64,000 nt of DNA, from NCBI RefSeq assembly GCF_000184345.1, contig NC_017583.1, forward strand, positions 1,922,001 through 1,986,000, written 5' to 3'. A program made the position numbers and the translations under genes. Positions 43,467 through 52,058 of this stretch are shown here, one piece after another. How positions within the stretch are numbered: the stretch's first letter is position 1; each line of letters opens with the position of its first letter. The notes beneath the pieces are model-generated. The model saw only the letters and a list, made by a program, of their open reading frames with translations, ran no database searches and was not told the DNA's origin. The DNA comes from Spirochaeta thermophila DSM 6578 (GTDB lineage Bacteria > Spirochaetota > Spirochaetia > Winmispirales > Winmispiraceae).

Positions 43467-45712
43467 TTATGTGAGCAATAAAGCTCTAAGTTGAGTTCAC
43501 CTCCAGGAAGTACAAAGCGGACAAGTGAGACATCACGAGAAAAAGAAAACTCCACCTCCTCACCATTCACCACCACCTTCTGAGGAGTCCCAGGACACCT
43601 CACGCTAAGGGAAACCTTACGTAGGCTCGTAATCTGGGCATCCAGATGCGTACTACTGCTCCATCTCCACGCTATGGAGACGGGAGGAGAGGAGATAAGC
43701 AATGGCATTCCTTTCCACCATAGCATGCTCGCGTGTACCGCAAGCCCTCTTGTCGGCACCTCTTCCTCAGAAGAGAGGGCCACACAGGAAGCATCAGTAA
43801 GCAGAAGTCCATCCACAGAGAGACCGACCCCACCCTTCCCTACCCCAATTACCCACTCTCCCCTTTTCCCGGAGAAACTCACGAGCCGACCCCGTTCTGT
43901 AGGAAGCGCCGCAGCATGTCCCTGCAAGGTAAGACTCACAAGAAACTCGGCCTCCTCCACAGGGTCAGGAGGCTCACAAAAGAGGGTATGCAACGTACGG
44001 GTAAGGACCCACTTGGGATTTGCTGAAGTGGGATTTGCGCTCACCTGCTGTTCTTTGAGAATGGATACCACAGAAGACGGATGATGGATGTGAATACCCA
44101 TCGTGCTCTTGCCTACGTGAAGCACGAACCTATCTTCACCTTCTTTAAGGGGGGGTGCATCCATCTGGAGAAGCCACTGATACCGATGGGGTACCTCAGA
44201 CCGAAGATAATCGTGTACCAGTAGCATCTCACCATCGATAAACAGCATGTCTCTCGAGACATTGTGTAATTGCAACGATCGATCGTAGGCGTTTACTGCC
44301 TCTCCTCGCACATAAAAGAGACCATCCAGACCTAACCACTCATCCAATCTCCCTCCCCAGTCAGCCCCCAATCCTTCGAATACGTTGTATCCTCCCTCCT
44401 GATACTGTCCCTTCCCATCGACAAGGAGGGTGGAGTGATACCGGGAATAGCATGTGCGATTGTACCCCTCATCCACCACCAGGTGATCATTGCCTTTCAT
44501 GAGCACAAAGGTATGCTCATCAGGATGGGCATGCCCTGCACTGATCGTATGCCATCCATACTTTCTGAACAGGGCATGTCCATAGTGCCACGGCTTATAC
44601 CCCGAGGGTTGACTGCATTTATACACCAATACGGTCGCATCACGATCCCACCCTGTACGCACAGAAGCAAGACCGAGATCCGCAAATACATGGAAGTGAG
44701 GAAGTGTCTGCACGGGTGTGGGTTCTACCATAGGATCGAACCAGAGAAACTCCAGAAATGCCTCCGGCCCTAATCCAGGCCTCACAAGCCCTTCCTGGGC
44801 CTCTCGATCCCACTCTCCTATCTCATCAAAATATGAGGCGAGCCATTGTGCATATCCATTTCTGAACAAGCTTGCGAGGCGATAGAGTACAGCCTTTGAA
44901 TGTGCGCTCCTTCTATCGTGGCAATCACCAAAGTGGGCTGTGTCCACGAGATTGGGGCCTGAAATGTAGAGCCTGAAGAAGAATGTCTTTGAGAGAAATC
45001 CTGAAAGATCCCTGAGGGCAATACCGACCTGCTCCTCAAAAAGGTGGTCGGCAATGAGGAGCCAAGGTATTCCGTAGCGCCAATAGGTGGCCCCCTCATA
45101 ATCAGAACCATCGTCAGGAAGAAGAGAAAATACGCTCTTAAAATTCTCCAGAGCAGTATCACACCATGTCTCAGCTTCAGGGGCCTCGTTCTTAAGCGCA
45201 TAGCCTGCGGTGGCAAGTCCCGCAAAACAAATCCAGTTATGATTTTGCCAAAAGTGATACGTCCAATCACCTTTTATTTCTGTCGCATACGCAAACATTC
45301 TTCGCCCCTGAAGAAGGAGCTTGGCTTTAAGTCGCGAACGCTCCTCTTCAGAAAGCTCAGCCCCAAGCCAGTTGTACACCAGGCCAAGACCAAACAAAAG
45401 CCAGGCAGCATCAAGGTCATGATCAGGCTTTCTATGCTTCCCCCAGTGAGGATAGTGGATGACAACATCCATCCACTGTCGAAGCGCAGAAAGAAATCGT
45501 TCATCCTCACTCAAAAGATAGGCAAGGGCAAGATTGGCCACCGCAGCCCCGGTATAGGTAATTGAATCATCAGGATGTTCTTCAGGGGGACGAGAGGTGA
45601 GATACCCACTCACATGATCTAGAAGGTGCTGGTACTGACGTTTATGAGTGGAGCGAGCAAGAGAACGCCACTCCTGAAGGCTCTTCCTCTTAAGCAACAA
45701 GTGCTCACTCAT
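43463..45712 (-). CDS. Heparinase II/III-like oligosaccharide lyase (first of two)
   Basis: A 749-residue protein without signal peptide, so it acts on imported oligosaccharides. The N-terminal half is an alpha/alpha toroid and the C-terminal half a beta-sandwich, the layout of PL15, PL17 and PL21 lyases. Candidate catalytic residues are H158 in WQNHNWICF, Y205 in DGSDYEGATYW and the His group in SAGHAHPDEHTFVL (H394, H396, H400). The family makes 4,5-unsaturated uronates by beta-elimination. Oligoalginate is the likely substrate from context, not proven. I chose the ATG of MSEHLLL, which overlaps the upstream lyase by 8 bases and has GAAGGGAG. Confidence 0.8.
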   Translation of the reverse strand: MSEHLLLKRKSLQEWRSLARSTHKRQYQHLLDHVSGYLTSRPPEEHPDDSITYTGAAVANLALAYLLSEDERFLSALRQWMDVVIHYPHWGKHRKPDHDLDAAWLLFGLGLVYNWLGAELSEEERSRLKAKLLLQGRRMFAYATEIKGDWTYHFWQNHNWICFAGLATAGYALKNEAPEAETWCDTALENFKSVFSLLPDDGSDYEGATYWRYGIPWLLIADHLFEEQVGIALRDLSGFLSKTFFFRLYISGPNLVDTAHFGDCHDRRSAHSKAVLYRLASLFRNGYAQWLASYFDEIGEWDREAQEGLVRPGLGPEAFLEFLWFDPMVEPTPVQTLPHFHVFADLGLASVRTGWDRDATVLVYKCSQPSGYKPWHYGHALFRKYGWHTISAGHAHPDEHTFVLMKGNDHLVVDEGYNRTCYSRYHSTLLVDGKGQYQEGGYNVFEGLGADWGGRLDEWLGLDGLFYVRGEAVNAYDRSLQLHNVSRDMLFIDGEMLLVHDYLRSEVPHRYQWLLQMDAPPLKEGEDRFVLHVGKSTMGIHIHHPSSVVSILKEQQVSANPTSANPKWVLTRTLHTLFCEPPDPVEEAEFLVSLTLQGHAAALPTERGRLVSFSGKRGEWVIGVGKGGVGLSVDGLLLTDASCVALSSEEEVPTRGLAVHASMLWWKGMPLLISSPPVSIAWRWSSSTHLDAQITSLRKVSLSVRCPGTPQKVVVNGEEVEFSFSRDVSLVRFVLPGGELNLELYCSHK

Positions 45713-47606
45713 CTCCCTTCTCCTCACCGTATGAAGCCTCAAATCGAACGTCTCGACCTTCACAACAGAGGATAAGAACCTCTCGCTGCCCAAGGTAGTG
45801 AGAGGCGTGAGGAGGTGTTTTTCCCACTAACACCTCAAAGGGCACAGAAGCACCCACCTCTACCTTGTATCGCACACTGTCTCTCACAGTACACGCCGAG
45901 AGAGGCTCATTACTCTTTCCCCTCCGAGCACTCACTTCTACAAATAGATCAGGAGGAGCTGTTCCAAGATGTTCTGAGGGAACCTCAGTCACCCCATCTA
46001 TCTCCCATGTTCCATCCAAGAAGAGTACCCACCACAGAGAGTGTTCCTGTTCAGAAGAGACACTCATCACATCGAGCACAGCAGAGTCATGGAACGCGAT
46101 CGACCTCTTCACAAAAACGCCCTCATACAACTTATCAGAGGCAACAGAAACCCCATCCTCTTCTTCTGAGAACACACAACAGGAACTCAGGATAGCTTGA
46201 GAGGTACCATCCACAACGAGCACGTTATGAGCAAGGGAATGCTGATACCAGTCTTTCCGGGACCTTCCCCCATAGGGGAGCGTCCCTGGATCTGTAGACC
46301 ACGGCCATATAGAGAGGGATAGTCGGTCATGATGAGTATGGGAGCCCCCATCGGGTCCATACACAAGGGTCACTACGTGGGAAGCTCGAGTGGGTCTTAG
46401 GGTGGCAATTCCGCTATCCGGCAACACAGAGGTCCTGAGAGGAGGAGCCTCCTTCCCATCAATTGGGTCTTTTGCATACAGTACCGCAGCCCACTCTCCC
46501 CGGGAGCATCCGCGCCTCCTGTAAGCTGAGGCGAGCAACCACCCGTACCCCGGCTCTCCAAAACGCGAATAGCCTATCTCATACACCTCACACAGCTCAC
46601 GATCCAGAATACTTCCTTTCCAGTATCCACCCCCATCCCAATACGCCCCATCATTTAAAAAGGGAAGGCTTCCATCGGGATACGCAAGAGAAAGGGTTGC
46701 ATCCATCATTGCCCGAATATTCTGCCCCTCAGGAGCCGTGTATCGATAAAGATCTATCCCATTCCCAAGAGCTGCTTCAGCCAGGAGCACATATGCGAGT
46801 ACTACAAAATTGTGGTAGTACACCGATCCTTCATACTCAAAACCATCAGGTCTCACCGCAAGGGAAAGGTGGTGATAAAATCCTCCTTCCCCCTCAATCG
46901 CCCGACGAACGAGCTCATCCGACTCCAACAGGAACCCGACACACCCCAGTGCTGCATTGAGCCAGGCGGTGTAGTTGCTCTCCACCCTACCCTGACGGAT
47001 CAACTCCTCATGGGCAACCTTAAACGTCTCGGCCATAGGCACAAGTAAATGCCCATAAAGGGACCGCTTTTCTGCGGTCCCAATATGAGCATCGAGGAGG
47101 GTAATAGCATGCATCACAGGGATAGCCCAGAGGGCCTCGGTGAGAGCCTGATGAAAGGCCCTCCCCCTCAGCATCCATGCCTGGGCTGCCTCACCAGCAT
47201 TAAACGTAGCATACAATTCTGCATACCGCCTCAGGAGCGTGAGCGCAGCATCAGCAAAACGGGTATCATCAAACACCAACGCACCCAGCGCAAGATCACG
47301 GAGGTCATCACCGAGTTCCCTATGTCTCAAAGCCCTCCAAGCAGCATGCACCTCAGGACCACCCACGTTATGCCCGTGGGGACAGCGATACACTTCTTTC
47401 TGCTCGGTCTCATACACGAGAGGGAGCCAGTGCTCTTCACAGATAAACTGGTGCATCCACCCGCCAGGGGCACTCGGCACCTCAAGGGAGGTCTCCAGCA
47501 CACGCTCACAGCGATCACTAAAACTTTGAATAACGTGTGCTCGCCACCCCTCTGCGTGGCTCTGTGCTGTCACCCATTCCCAGTCCAGATGCCCCAACAG
47601 CTTCAT
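45705..47606 (-). CDS. Heparinase II/III-like oligosaccharide lyase (PL15-like)
   Basis: A 633-residue cytoplasmic protein. The N-terminal region with GGWMHQFICEEHWLPLVYE, YRCPHGH and AAWRALRHRE resembles PL15-type exolytic oligoalginate lyases. It appears to be a degenerate Cys-rich element: many relatives have CP-C-G pairs here. The toroid has ESNYTAWLNAALGC (Asn-Tyr where the other lyase has Asn-His) and DGFEYEGSVYY (Y258). The sandwich has GPDGGSHTHHDRLSL (H423, H425, H426). The start at 47606 is chosen for the AGGAGAAGG just before it; an ATG seven codons earlier overlaps the SDR gene. Confidence 0.8.
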   Translation of the reverse strand: MKLLGHLDWEWVTAQSHAEGWRAHVIQSFSDRCERVLETSLEVPSAPGGWMHQFICEEHWLPLVYETEQKEVYRCPHGHNVGGPEVHAAWRALRHRELGDDLRDLALGALVFDDTRFADAALTLLRRYAELYATFNAGEAAQAWMLRGRAFHQALTEALWAIPVMHAITLLDAHIGTAEKRSLYGHLLVPMAETFKVAHEELIRQGRVESNYTAWLNAALGCVGFLLESDELVRRAIEGEGGFYHHLSLAVRPDGFEYEGSVYYHNFVVLAYVLLAEAALGNGIDLYRYTAPEGQNIRAMMDATLSLAYPDGSLPFLNDGAYWDGGGYWKGSILDRELCEVYEIGYSRFGEPGYGWLLASAYRRRGCSRGEWAAVLYAKDPIDGKEAPPLRTSVLPDSGIATLRPTRASHVVTLVYGPDGGSHTHHDRLSLSIWPWSTDPGTLPYGGRSRKDWYQHSLAHNVLVVDGTSQAILSSCCVFSEEEDGVSVASDKLYEGVFVKRSIAFHDSAVLDVMSVSSEQEHSLWWVLFLDGTWEIDGVTEVPSEHLGTAPPDLFVEVSARRGKSNEPLSACTVRDSVRYKVEVGASVPFEVLVGKTPPHASHYLGQREVLILCCEGRDVRFEASYGEEKGDE

Positions 47607-47614
47607 GCCTTCTC

Positions 47615-48376
47615 CTATACGAACCATGATCCACCATTTATCTCAGCAACCTGTCCCGTGACCCATGAGCCCAAATCAGACACAAAGTAGAGCACAGCAC
47701 CCGCTACATCCCGCGGAGTACCTGCCCGTTTCAGAGGAATCCGCTGGATGATATCCTCATACTTCTCCCGACCTGTAAAGGTCTCATGGAATGGAGTGTC
47801 CACAATAAATCCAGGAGCAAGCGCATTCACCGTAATATTTCGAGGAGCGAGCTCTTTTGCGAGCCCTCTTGTAAAGCCAAGGATTCCTGCCTTTGCAGCA
47901 GCATACGCCACAGCTCCATTTCCTCCACCATTCCTCGCAGCAAGGGAAGCCATATTCACGATACGTCCTCCCTCAGGGATGAAAGGAAGAGCAGCCCTTG
48001 TCACATAGAAATTGCTACTCAGGTTGGTATGGATCACCTTATGCCAGTGCTCATCAGACATCTCTGCTACGTTCACCCTGCCTATGAGATGTCCCGCATT
48101 ATTGACTAAGATATCGATTCTTCCCCCAAGTACCTCAGCCACATCCTTTACCACCTTTGCCACTTCATCACTTTTAGTGGCATCGAGTTGGAACACATAG
48201 ACCTCACCACCCTTCGCCCTGATGTCTGATGCGGTCTTCTCCGCATCTTCGCGATGGGAATAGTACGTAATAGCAACCTTTGCCCCGCACTCTGCGAGCG
48301 CCTTCGCAATCCCTGCTCCAATCCCTACGCCTGCCCCTGTCACAAGCGCTGTTTTGTTCGAAAGATCGAGCTTCAT
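47615..48376 (-). CDS. Short-chain dehydrogenase, probable unsaturated-uronate (DEH) reductase
   Basis: A 253-residue classical SDR. The cofactor motif is VTGAGVGIGAGIA, then NNAGHLIG, the catalytic Ser in VNMASLAA, and YAAAKAGILGFTRGLA (Tyr and Lys). The end GQVAEINGGSWFV is typical. In alginate-using bacteria an SDR reduces the open-chain product of lyases (DEH) to 2-keto-3-deoxygluconate, and the place of this gene between the regulator and two lyases suggests that role. The sequence alone only shows a reductase. GGAGGGTTAG precedes the ATG. Confidence 0.85.
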   Translation of the reverse strand: MKLDLSNKTALVTGAGVGIGAGIAKALAECGAKVAITYYSHREDAEKTASDIRAKGGEVYVFQLDATKSDEVAKVVKDVAEVLGGRIDILVNNAGHLIGRVNVAEMSDEHWHKVIHTNLSSNFYVTRAALPFIPEGGRIVNMASLAARNGGGNGAVAYAAAKAGILGFTRGLAKELAPRNITVNALAPGFIVDTPFHETFTGREKYEDIIQRIPLKRAGTPRDVAGAVLYFVSDLGSWVTGQVAEINGGSWFV

Positions 48377-48393
48377 CTAACCCTCCATATAGT

Positions 48394-49446
48394 TTAATAT
48401 TTAGGCTCAGCCGTAGATCGGCGCACTATTAACTCAGGAGGGAACATGTAATACTGCCCCTCTCTGACCTCTTTACCTTCCAATCTGTTGAGAAGTAACT
48501 CCACTGCTTTTGAGGCAAGGAGAGGAATAGGCTGACGAACAGTTGTAAGGGGAGGCTCTACGATCTCAGCAAGTTCAATATCATCGAACCCCACCACAGA
48601 AAGATCCTGAGGGATAGAAACTCCCAACTCCTTTGCCCCGGCATAAACCCCAAGGGCAAACATATCGTTCACAGTCACAATACCGGTAGGGCGCTCTGAG
48701 CGAGTAAGAAGCTGATAGGCAGCCTGTTTCCCTAACTGGATAGCATTAAAATCACCAAACCCTTCTACCGTCTCCCCTTGCCATATCAGGGAAGGATCCT
48801 CTTCAACGCCTGCATCCCTGAGCGCCTGTTCATACCCCGTGAGACGATCGAGGCGGTTCACCGTGCGAATAGAACCTGAGACAAACGCAATACGCCTGTG
48901 CCCCAAGCCCAACAGGTGTCTGGTCGCTATGTACACTCCCTGTCTGTTATCCACACCAACTCCATCAAACTGTACATGCTCACTATTCGTTAAAGACCTA
49001 TCAAAGGTGACCAGACACAACCCTTCTTTCGCCAAATCAGAGAGATACGAGATATCCGCAAGGGAACTACCAAACACAATCCCCCGTACTCCATATGCAA
49101 CCAACTCTTCAGCAAACTCGCGTTCTCGTTCCGGATCACGACAGCAATTCCCCAACAGCACATGAAACCCTCTTTTAGCAGCCTCCACCTCTACATGGTG
49201 GGCAAATGTTCCATAAAATGGGTTTGCTACCGAGGGAACGACCAGCCCAATAAAAGGGGCACTCCCTGTCTTGAGCTGGCGTGCTACCGGATTTGGACGA
49301 TAATTCAACTCTTCGATAGCCTGTTTAATACGATTTCGTGTTTTATCCTTGATGAGATTCATTCGCCCATTGAGATAATTAGAGACAGTACTCACAGAAA
49401 CCCCTGCTCTTCGAGCCACATCAACGATAGTAACCCGCTCCTTCAC
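48394..49446 (-). CDS. LacI-family transcriptional regulator of the polysaccharide locus
   Basis: A 350-residue repressor. The N-terminal helix-turn-helix with hinge is VTIVDVARRAGVSVSTVSNYLNGR followed by NRIKQAIEELNYRPNPVARQL. The rest is a periplasmic-binding-protein-like ligand domain (IGLVVPSVANPFYGTFAHHVE, FDDIELAEIVEPPLTTVRQP). GTG at 49446 is chosen because GGAGGG lies 4 bases upstream; GTG at 49458 is the alternative. It is the first gene of the operon and divergent from the lyase gene, with LacI-like operators between, so it probably controls both directions and itself in answer to a lyase product. Confidence 0.9.
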   Translation of the reverse strand: MKERVTIVDVARRAGVSVSTVSNYLNGRMNLIKDKTRNRIKQAIEELNYRPNPVARQLKTGSAPFIGLVVPSVANPFYGTFAHHVEVEAAKRGFHVLLGNCCRDPEREREFAEELVAYGVRGIVFGSSLADISYLSDLAKEGLCLVTFDRSLTNSEHVQFDGVGVDNRQGVYIATRHLLGLGHRRIAFVSGSIRTVNRLDRLTGYEQALRDAGVEEDPSLIWQGETVEGFGDFNAIQLGKQAAYQLLTRSERPTGIVTVNDMFALGVYAGAKELGVSIPQDLSVVGFDDIELAEIVEPPLTTVRQPIPLLASKAVELLLNRLEGKEVREGQYYMFPPELIVRRSTAEPKY

Positions 49447-49485
49447 TTTACCCTCCACTTGTTCACTATCATCGCTTTTCGCAAA

Positions 49486-49499
49486 TTAAAACGTTACAA
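49486..49499. promoter_or_regulatory. LacI-type operator candidate 1
   Basis: TTAAAACGTTACAA, sharing the AAACGTT core with the site over the lyase promoter. It lies about 40 bases before the regulator start. Confidence 0.45.
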
Positions 49500-49725
49500 A
49501 TAATGTATCATAGATTTCCCTAGCTGTCAAGCCCTGATATACATCTTCACGTTTCCATTTAATTACTTGTCGTCGTTATTACTCAATTTCATCTATAAAG
49601 AAAACAAATATATTCATTTTTATCCTTTATAAAATAAAAAATAGTTAACCAAAGTATGATATGGTTTATAAATATTAAAACCTAATCGTTCGAACAAAAA
49701 TCTTAAAATCTTGAACAAAAAACAA

Positions 49726-49754
49726 TTGACATTTCATATATCAGATGCTACTAT
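49726..49754 (+). promoter_or_regulatory. PL7 lyase promoter
   Basis: TTGACA and TACTAT with exactly 17 bases between. The predicted start, near 49761, lies inside operator candidate 2. Confidence 0.8.
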
Positions 49755-49775
49755 TGATGAAACGTTTTAATCAAT
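49753..49775. promoter_or_regulatory. LacI-type operator candidate 2, over the lyase transcription start
   Basis: Arms ATTGAT and ATCAAT surround the core AAACGTTT in a near-palindrome. Binding here would block RNA polymerase. Confidence 0.6.
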
Positions 49776-49790
49776 ATGAGGAGGTTTTCT

Positions 49791-50776
49791 ATGAACCGTC
49801 TCCTTTATATATTTCTCCTCCTCTCCACTGGGTTTCTTCTTTCGGCCCAGGGAAGTAAGGAACAGCCTCTCCTGTCCCCGGCTGACATCGCCGACCTCTC
49901 CACATGGAAACTCCAGCTTCCTGTTGCCTCAGAGAGCGGTACCTCTGTGAAAGAGGTGTACCCTGAGGAGTTAAAAAAGGGCTACCAAGACGAATTCTTC
50001 TATCTCGATCCGGACTCAAAAGCCGTGGTCTTTCGCTCCCCCATCAAAGGTTTTACTACCCCTAACACCACGTATACACGATGCGAGCTGAGAGAACTGA
50101 TCGACGGGGTTCACGAAACAACTAACTGGGGCTTTACCGGTACCCATGTGATGACGGTCACCGAATCAGTGGAAAAACTACCCACAAGTGGGCGGATAAT
50201 CGTCGCTCAAATCCACTCCATCTATCCAAATGGGGATAACGGACCTGCAACTATAAAAGTAGTGTATGATGGAACAACAAAAGAAATTGAAACCAGAGTT
50301 AAAGTAGAGGCCTCTCTGTCTGCAGGAGAAAAGAAATTCTACTTTTCCAACGTAGAACTTGGTCAACAATTTGAAGTGACACTTAAGATCATCGATGGGG
50401 TTTTCTACGCGTACATCTCCTCCGAAGGTAGGACAAAGGCATTCAGTTATGACTTACTGGGCACAGATCCCAATTGGACCACTTATCTCAATTACTTTAA
50501 AGTCGGTTGCTATGTCCAAGATGATAAAGAAGATTACGTGGGAGAAGAAGGTATAGTAAAAATTTACGCGCTTACCACCTTTCACTCTGATAAATCAGAG
50601 CCGATTGCTCTTAAAGCCCTTAAAATTGAGCCAGAAGAAGTAAAAGTAGAAGCAGGAAGTATCCTACAACTTTCACCTGTATTCATTCCTATAGAGACCA
50701 CGGAAAAAGATGTAAGGTTTGAAATAGTGAAAGGTCGTGATGTTGCGTCAGTAGATAGAAAAGGAAATGTTATATA
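49791..50776 (+). pseudogene. PL7 alginate lyase gene, 5' fragment (signal peptide and catalytic domain kept)
   Basis: The first piece of a lyase gene broken by two IS elements. It starts at ATG 49791 after GAGGAGG. Residues 1-19 are a signal peptide (YIFLLLSTGFLLSA). The PL7 domain spans about 28-265 with all three signatures: RCELRE (97-102), QIH (140-142) and YFKVGCYVQ (235-243). A Big_2 Ig-like domain begins at 275 (LKIEPEEVKVEAGSILQLSP) and is cut at residue 328. Reading continues four codons into the IS and stops at 50789, giving a 332-residue product. The PL7 domain looks complete, so the fragment could still make a secreted endolyase. Codon use is A+T-rich, unlike the genome. Confidence 0.88.
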
Positions 50777-50844
50777 CTGCGTCCCGTAGGAGTGGACACG
50801 GAGAAATGGTAGAGGTAAGACTGGAATAAGGGAGGAGGACGCAG

Positions 50845-51129
50845 ATGAAGAAGCGGACATGGACCACTGAAGAGAAACTTGCGATCGTCCTGGAAGGACT
50901 CCGAGGCGAACGGCAGATCGCCGAGATCTGCCGGGAACACCAGATCAGCCAGACGATGTACTACCGATGGCGGGACAGGTTTCTGGAAGGGGGCACGAGA
51001 GCCCTTGCAGACGGCAGGAAGGAGAAGGACACCTATCGAGCGAAGATAGAGCAGCTTGAGAAGATCATAGCGAAGCAGGCGATCCAGATCGAGATACTAA
51101 AAAAAACGAAGGAGCTGTTGGGGAGGTAG
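50845..51129 (+). CDS. IS3-family transposase OrfA (copy 1)
   Basis: A 94-residue protein with a helix-turn-helix (KLAIVLEGLRGERQIAEICREHQISQTMYYRWRDRF) that would bind the element ends, followed by a leucine-zipper-like coiled coil (YRAKIEQLEKIIAKQAIQIEILKKTKELL). GGGAGGAGG precedes the ATG. The final part holds eight A residues where ribosomes can slip into the orfB frame. Confidence 0.92.
   Translation: MKKRTWTTEEKLAIVLEGLRGERQIAEICREHQISQTMYYRWRDRFLEGGTRALADGRKEKDTYRAKIEQLEKIIAKQAIQIEILKKTKELLGR
51099..51106 (+). other. Probable -1 ribosomal frameshift site of the IS
   Basis: A run of eight A residues in codons CTA AAA AAA ACG. The -1 frame is open from here into orfB, as is usual for IS3 elements, giving an OrfAB transposase. 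The same run is at 54581-54588 in copy 2. Confidence 0.7.
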
Positions 51130-51134
51130 AGGCA

Positions 51135-52001
51135 GTGGAGCGGCTGGTGGGGGAAGGGTATCGGGTGAAGGATGCGTGTGAGGCGTTTGGCGTGAGTCGG
51201 AGCCGGTACTATGCGAGGAGGAAAAGGGGGCAGAAGGTGGGGAAGAAGCGGGAGGAGAAGGAGAGGGACGATGGGCGGCTTATGGAGAAGATCAGGGATC
51301 TTGTGGGGGAGCATCCGTACTGGGGGTACAGGCGGGTGGCGTGGTGGTTGAGGAGGCGGGAGGGGGAGGAGGTGAGCGAGAAGCGGGTGAGAGGACTTAT
51401 GAAGGGTGCGGGGCTTATGTGTAGACGGGAGAAGAAGAAAGCGAGACGTGGGAGTGGGCGAGGGAAGCCGGTGGCGAGGAGACCGAGGGAGTGGTGGGGG
51501 ATCGACATGACGAAGGTGCTGGTGAAAGGGATAGGATGGGTCTATCTCGTGATCGTACTTGACTGGTACACGAAGAAGCTGGTGGGGTGGAAGGTGTCGG
51601 TGAGGGGGAGGAGTGAGGAGTGGTGTGCGGCGATGGAGATGGCGGTGGAGCGGGAGTTTCCCGAGGGGGTGAGGGGGAGAGGGCTTCGGCTGGTGAGTGA
51701 CAACGGGAGCCAACCGTTGAGCCGGTCGTTCATGAAGGCGATGGAGGTATTGGGGATCGAACAGGTGTTCACGAGCTACAACAATCCGAAGGGGAATGCG
51801 GACACGGAGCGGATGATACGGACGATGAAGGAGGAGCTGTTGTGGCTGCGGGAGTGGGAGCACGTGGGGGAGCTGGAGGAGGCGGTGAGGGGATGGGCGG
51901 AGGAGTACAACCAGCACTATGTCCACAGTGCGCTAGGGTACAGGAGCCCCGAGGAATATGAGGCCCTTTGGGCGCAGATGCAAGGAGAGGAGGTCGCATG
52001 A
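51135..52001 (+). CDS. IS3-family transposase OrfB, DDE integrase domain (copy 1)
   Basis: A 288-residue protein. After a helical HTH_21-like part (IRDLVGEHPYWGYRRVAWWLRRR) comes the retroviral-integrase-like core: WWGIDMTKV (first Asp), RLVSDNGSQPLS (second Asp) and NPKGNADTERMIRTMKEE (Glu). All three catalytic residues are kept. The reading frame is -1 to orfA, so it is probably made as a fusion by frameshifting, although a GTG at 51135 could start it alone. Confidence 0.93.
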   Translation: MERLVGEGYRVKDACEAFGVSRSRYYARRKRGQKVGKKREEKERDDGRLMEKIRDLVGEHPYWGYRRVAWWLRRREGEEVSEKRVRGLMKGAGLMCRREKKKARRGSGRGKPVARRPREWWGIDMTKVLVKGIGWVYLVIVLDWYTKKLVGWKVSVRGRSEEWCAAMEMAVEREFPEGVRGRGLRLVSDNGSQPLSRSFMKAMEVLGIEQVFTSYNNPKGNADTERMIRTMKEELLWLREWEHVGELEEAVRGWAEEYNQHYVHSALGYRSPEEYEALWAQMQGEEVA

Positions 52002-52058
52002 CCCCTTTCGGTACTACCATTTCTCCCTACCCTTTTTGTCTTGACTTAATGGGCGCAG

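Larger units (their letters stand above)
49447..49790. promoter_or_regulatory. A+T-rich divergent control region between lacI-type gene and PL7 lyase gene
   Basis: This 344-base stretch is by far the most A+T-rich of the window. It has runs such as TAAAATAAAAAATAG and no gene. It holds the lyase promoter, two AACGTT-centred sites and, presumably, the operon promoter. Confidence 0.75.
50777..52058 (+). mobile_element. IS3-family insertion sequence, copy 1
   Basis: A 1282-bp element with inverted ends CTGCGTCCC and GGGCGCAG, and TA on both sides. It has two overlapping-frame genes, orfA and orfB, on the plus strand. It matches copy 2 except for about four bases that I could see. Inserted in the lyase gene. 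Confidence 0.9.

Noticed and set aside
51033-51926. Pro/His-rich antisense frame in the IS (also at 53761-54654)
   Set aside because: It lies antisense to the integrase core, has no signal for translation and has shadow-like composition.
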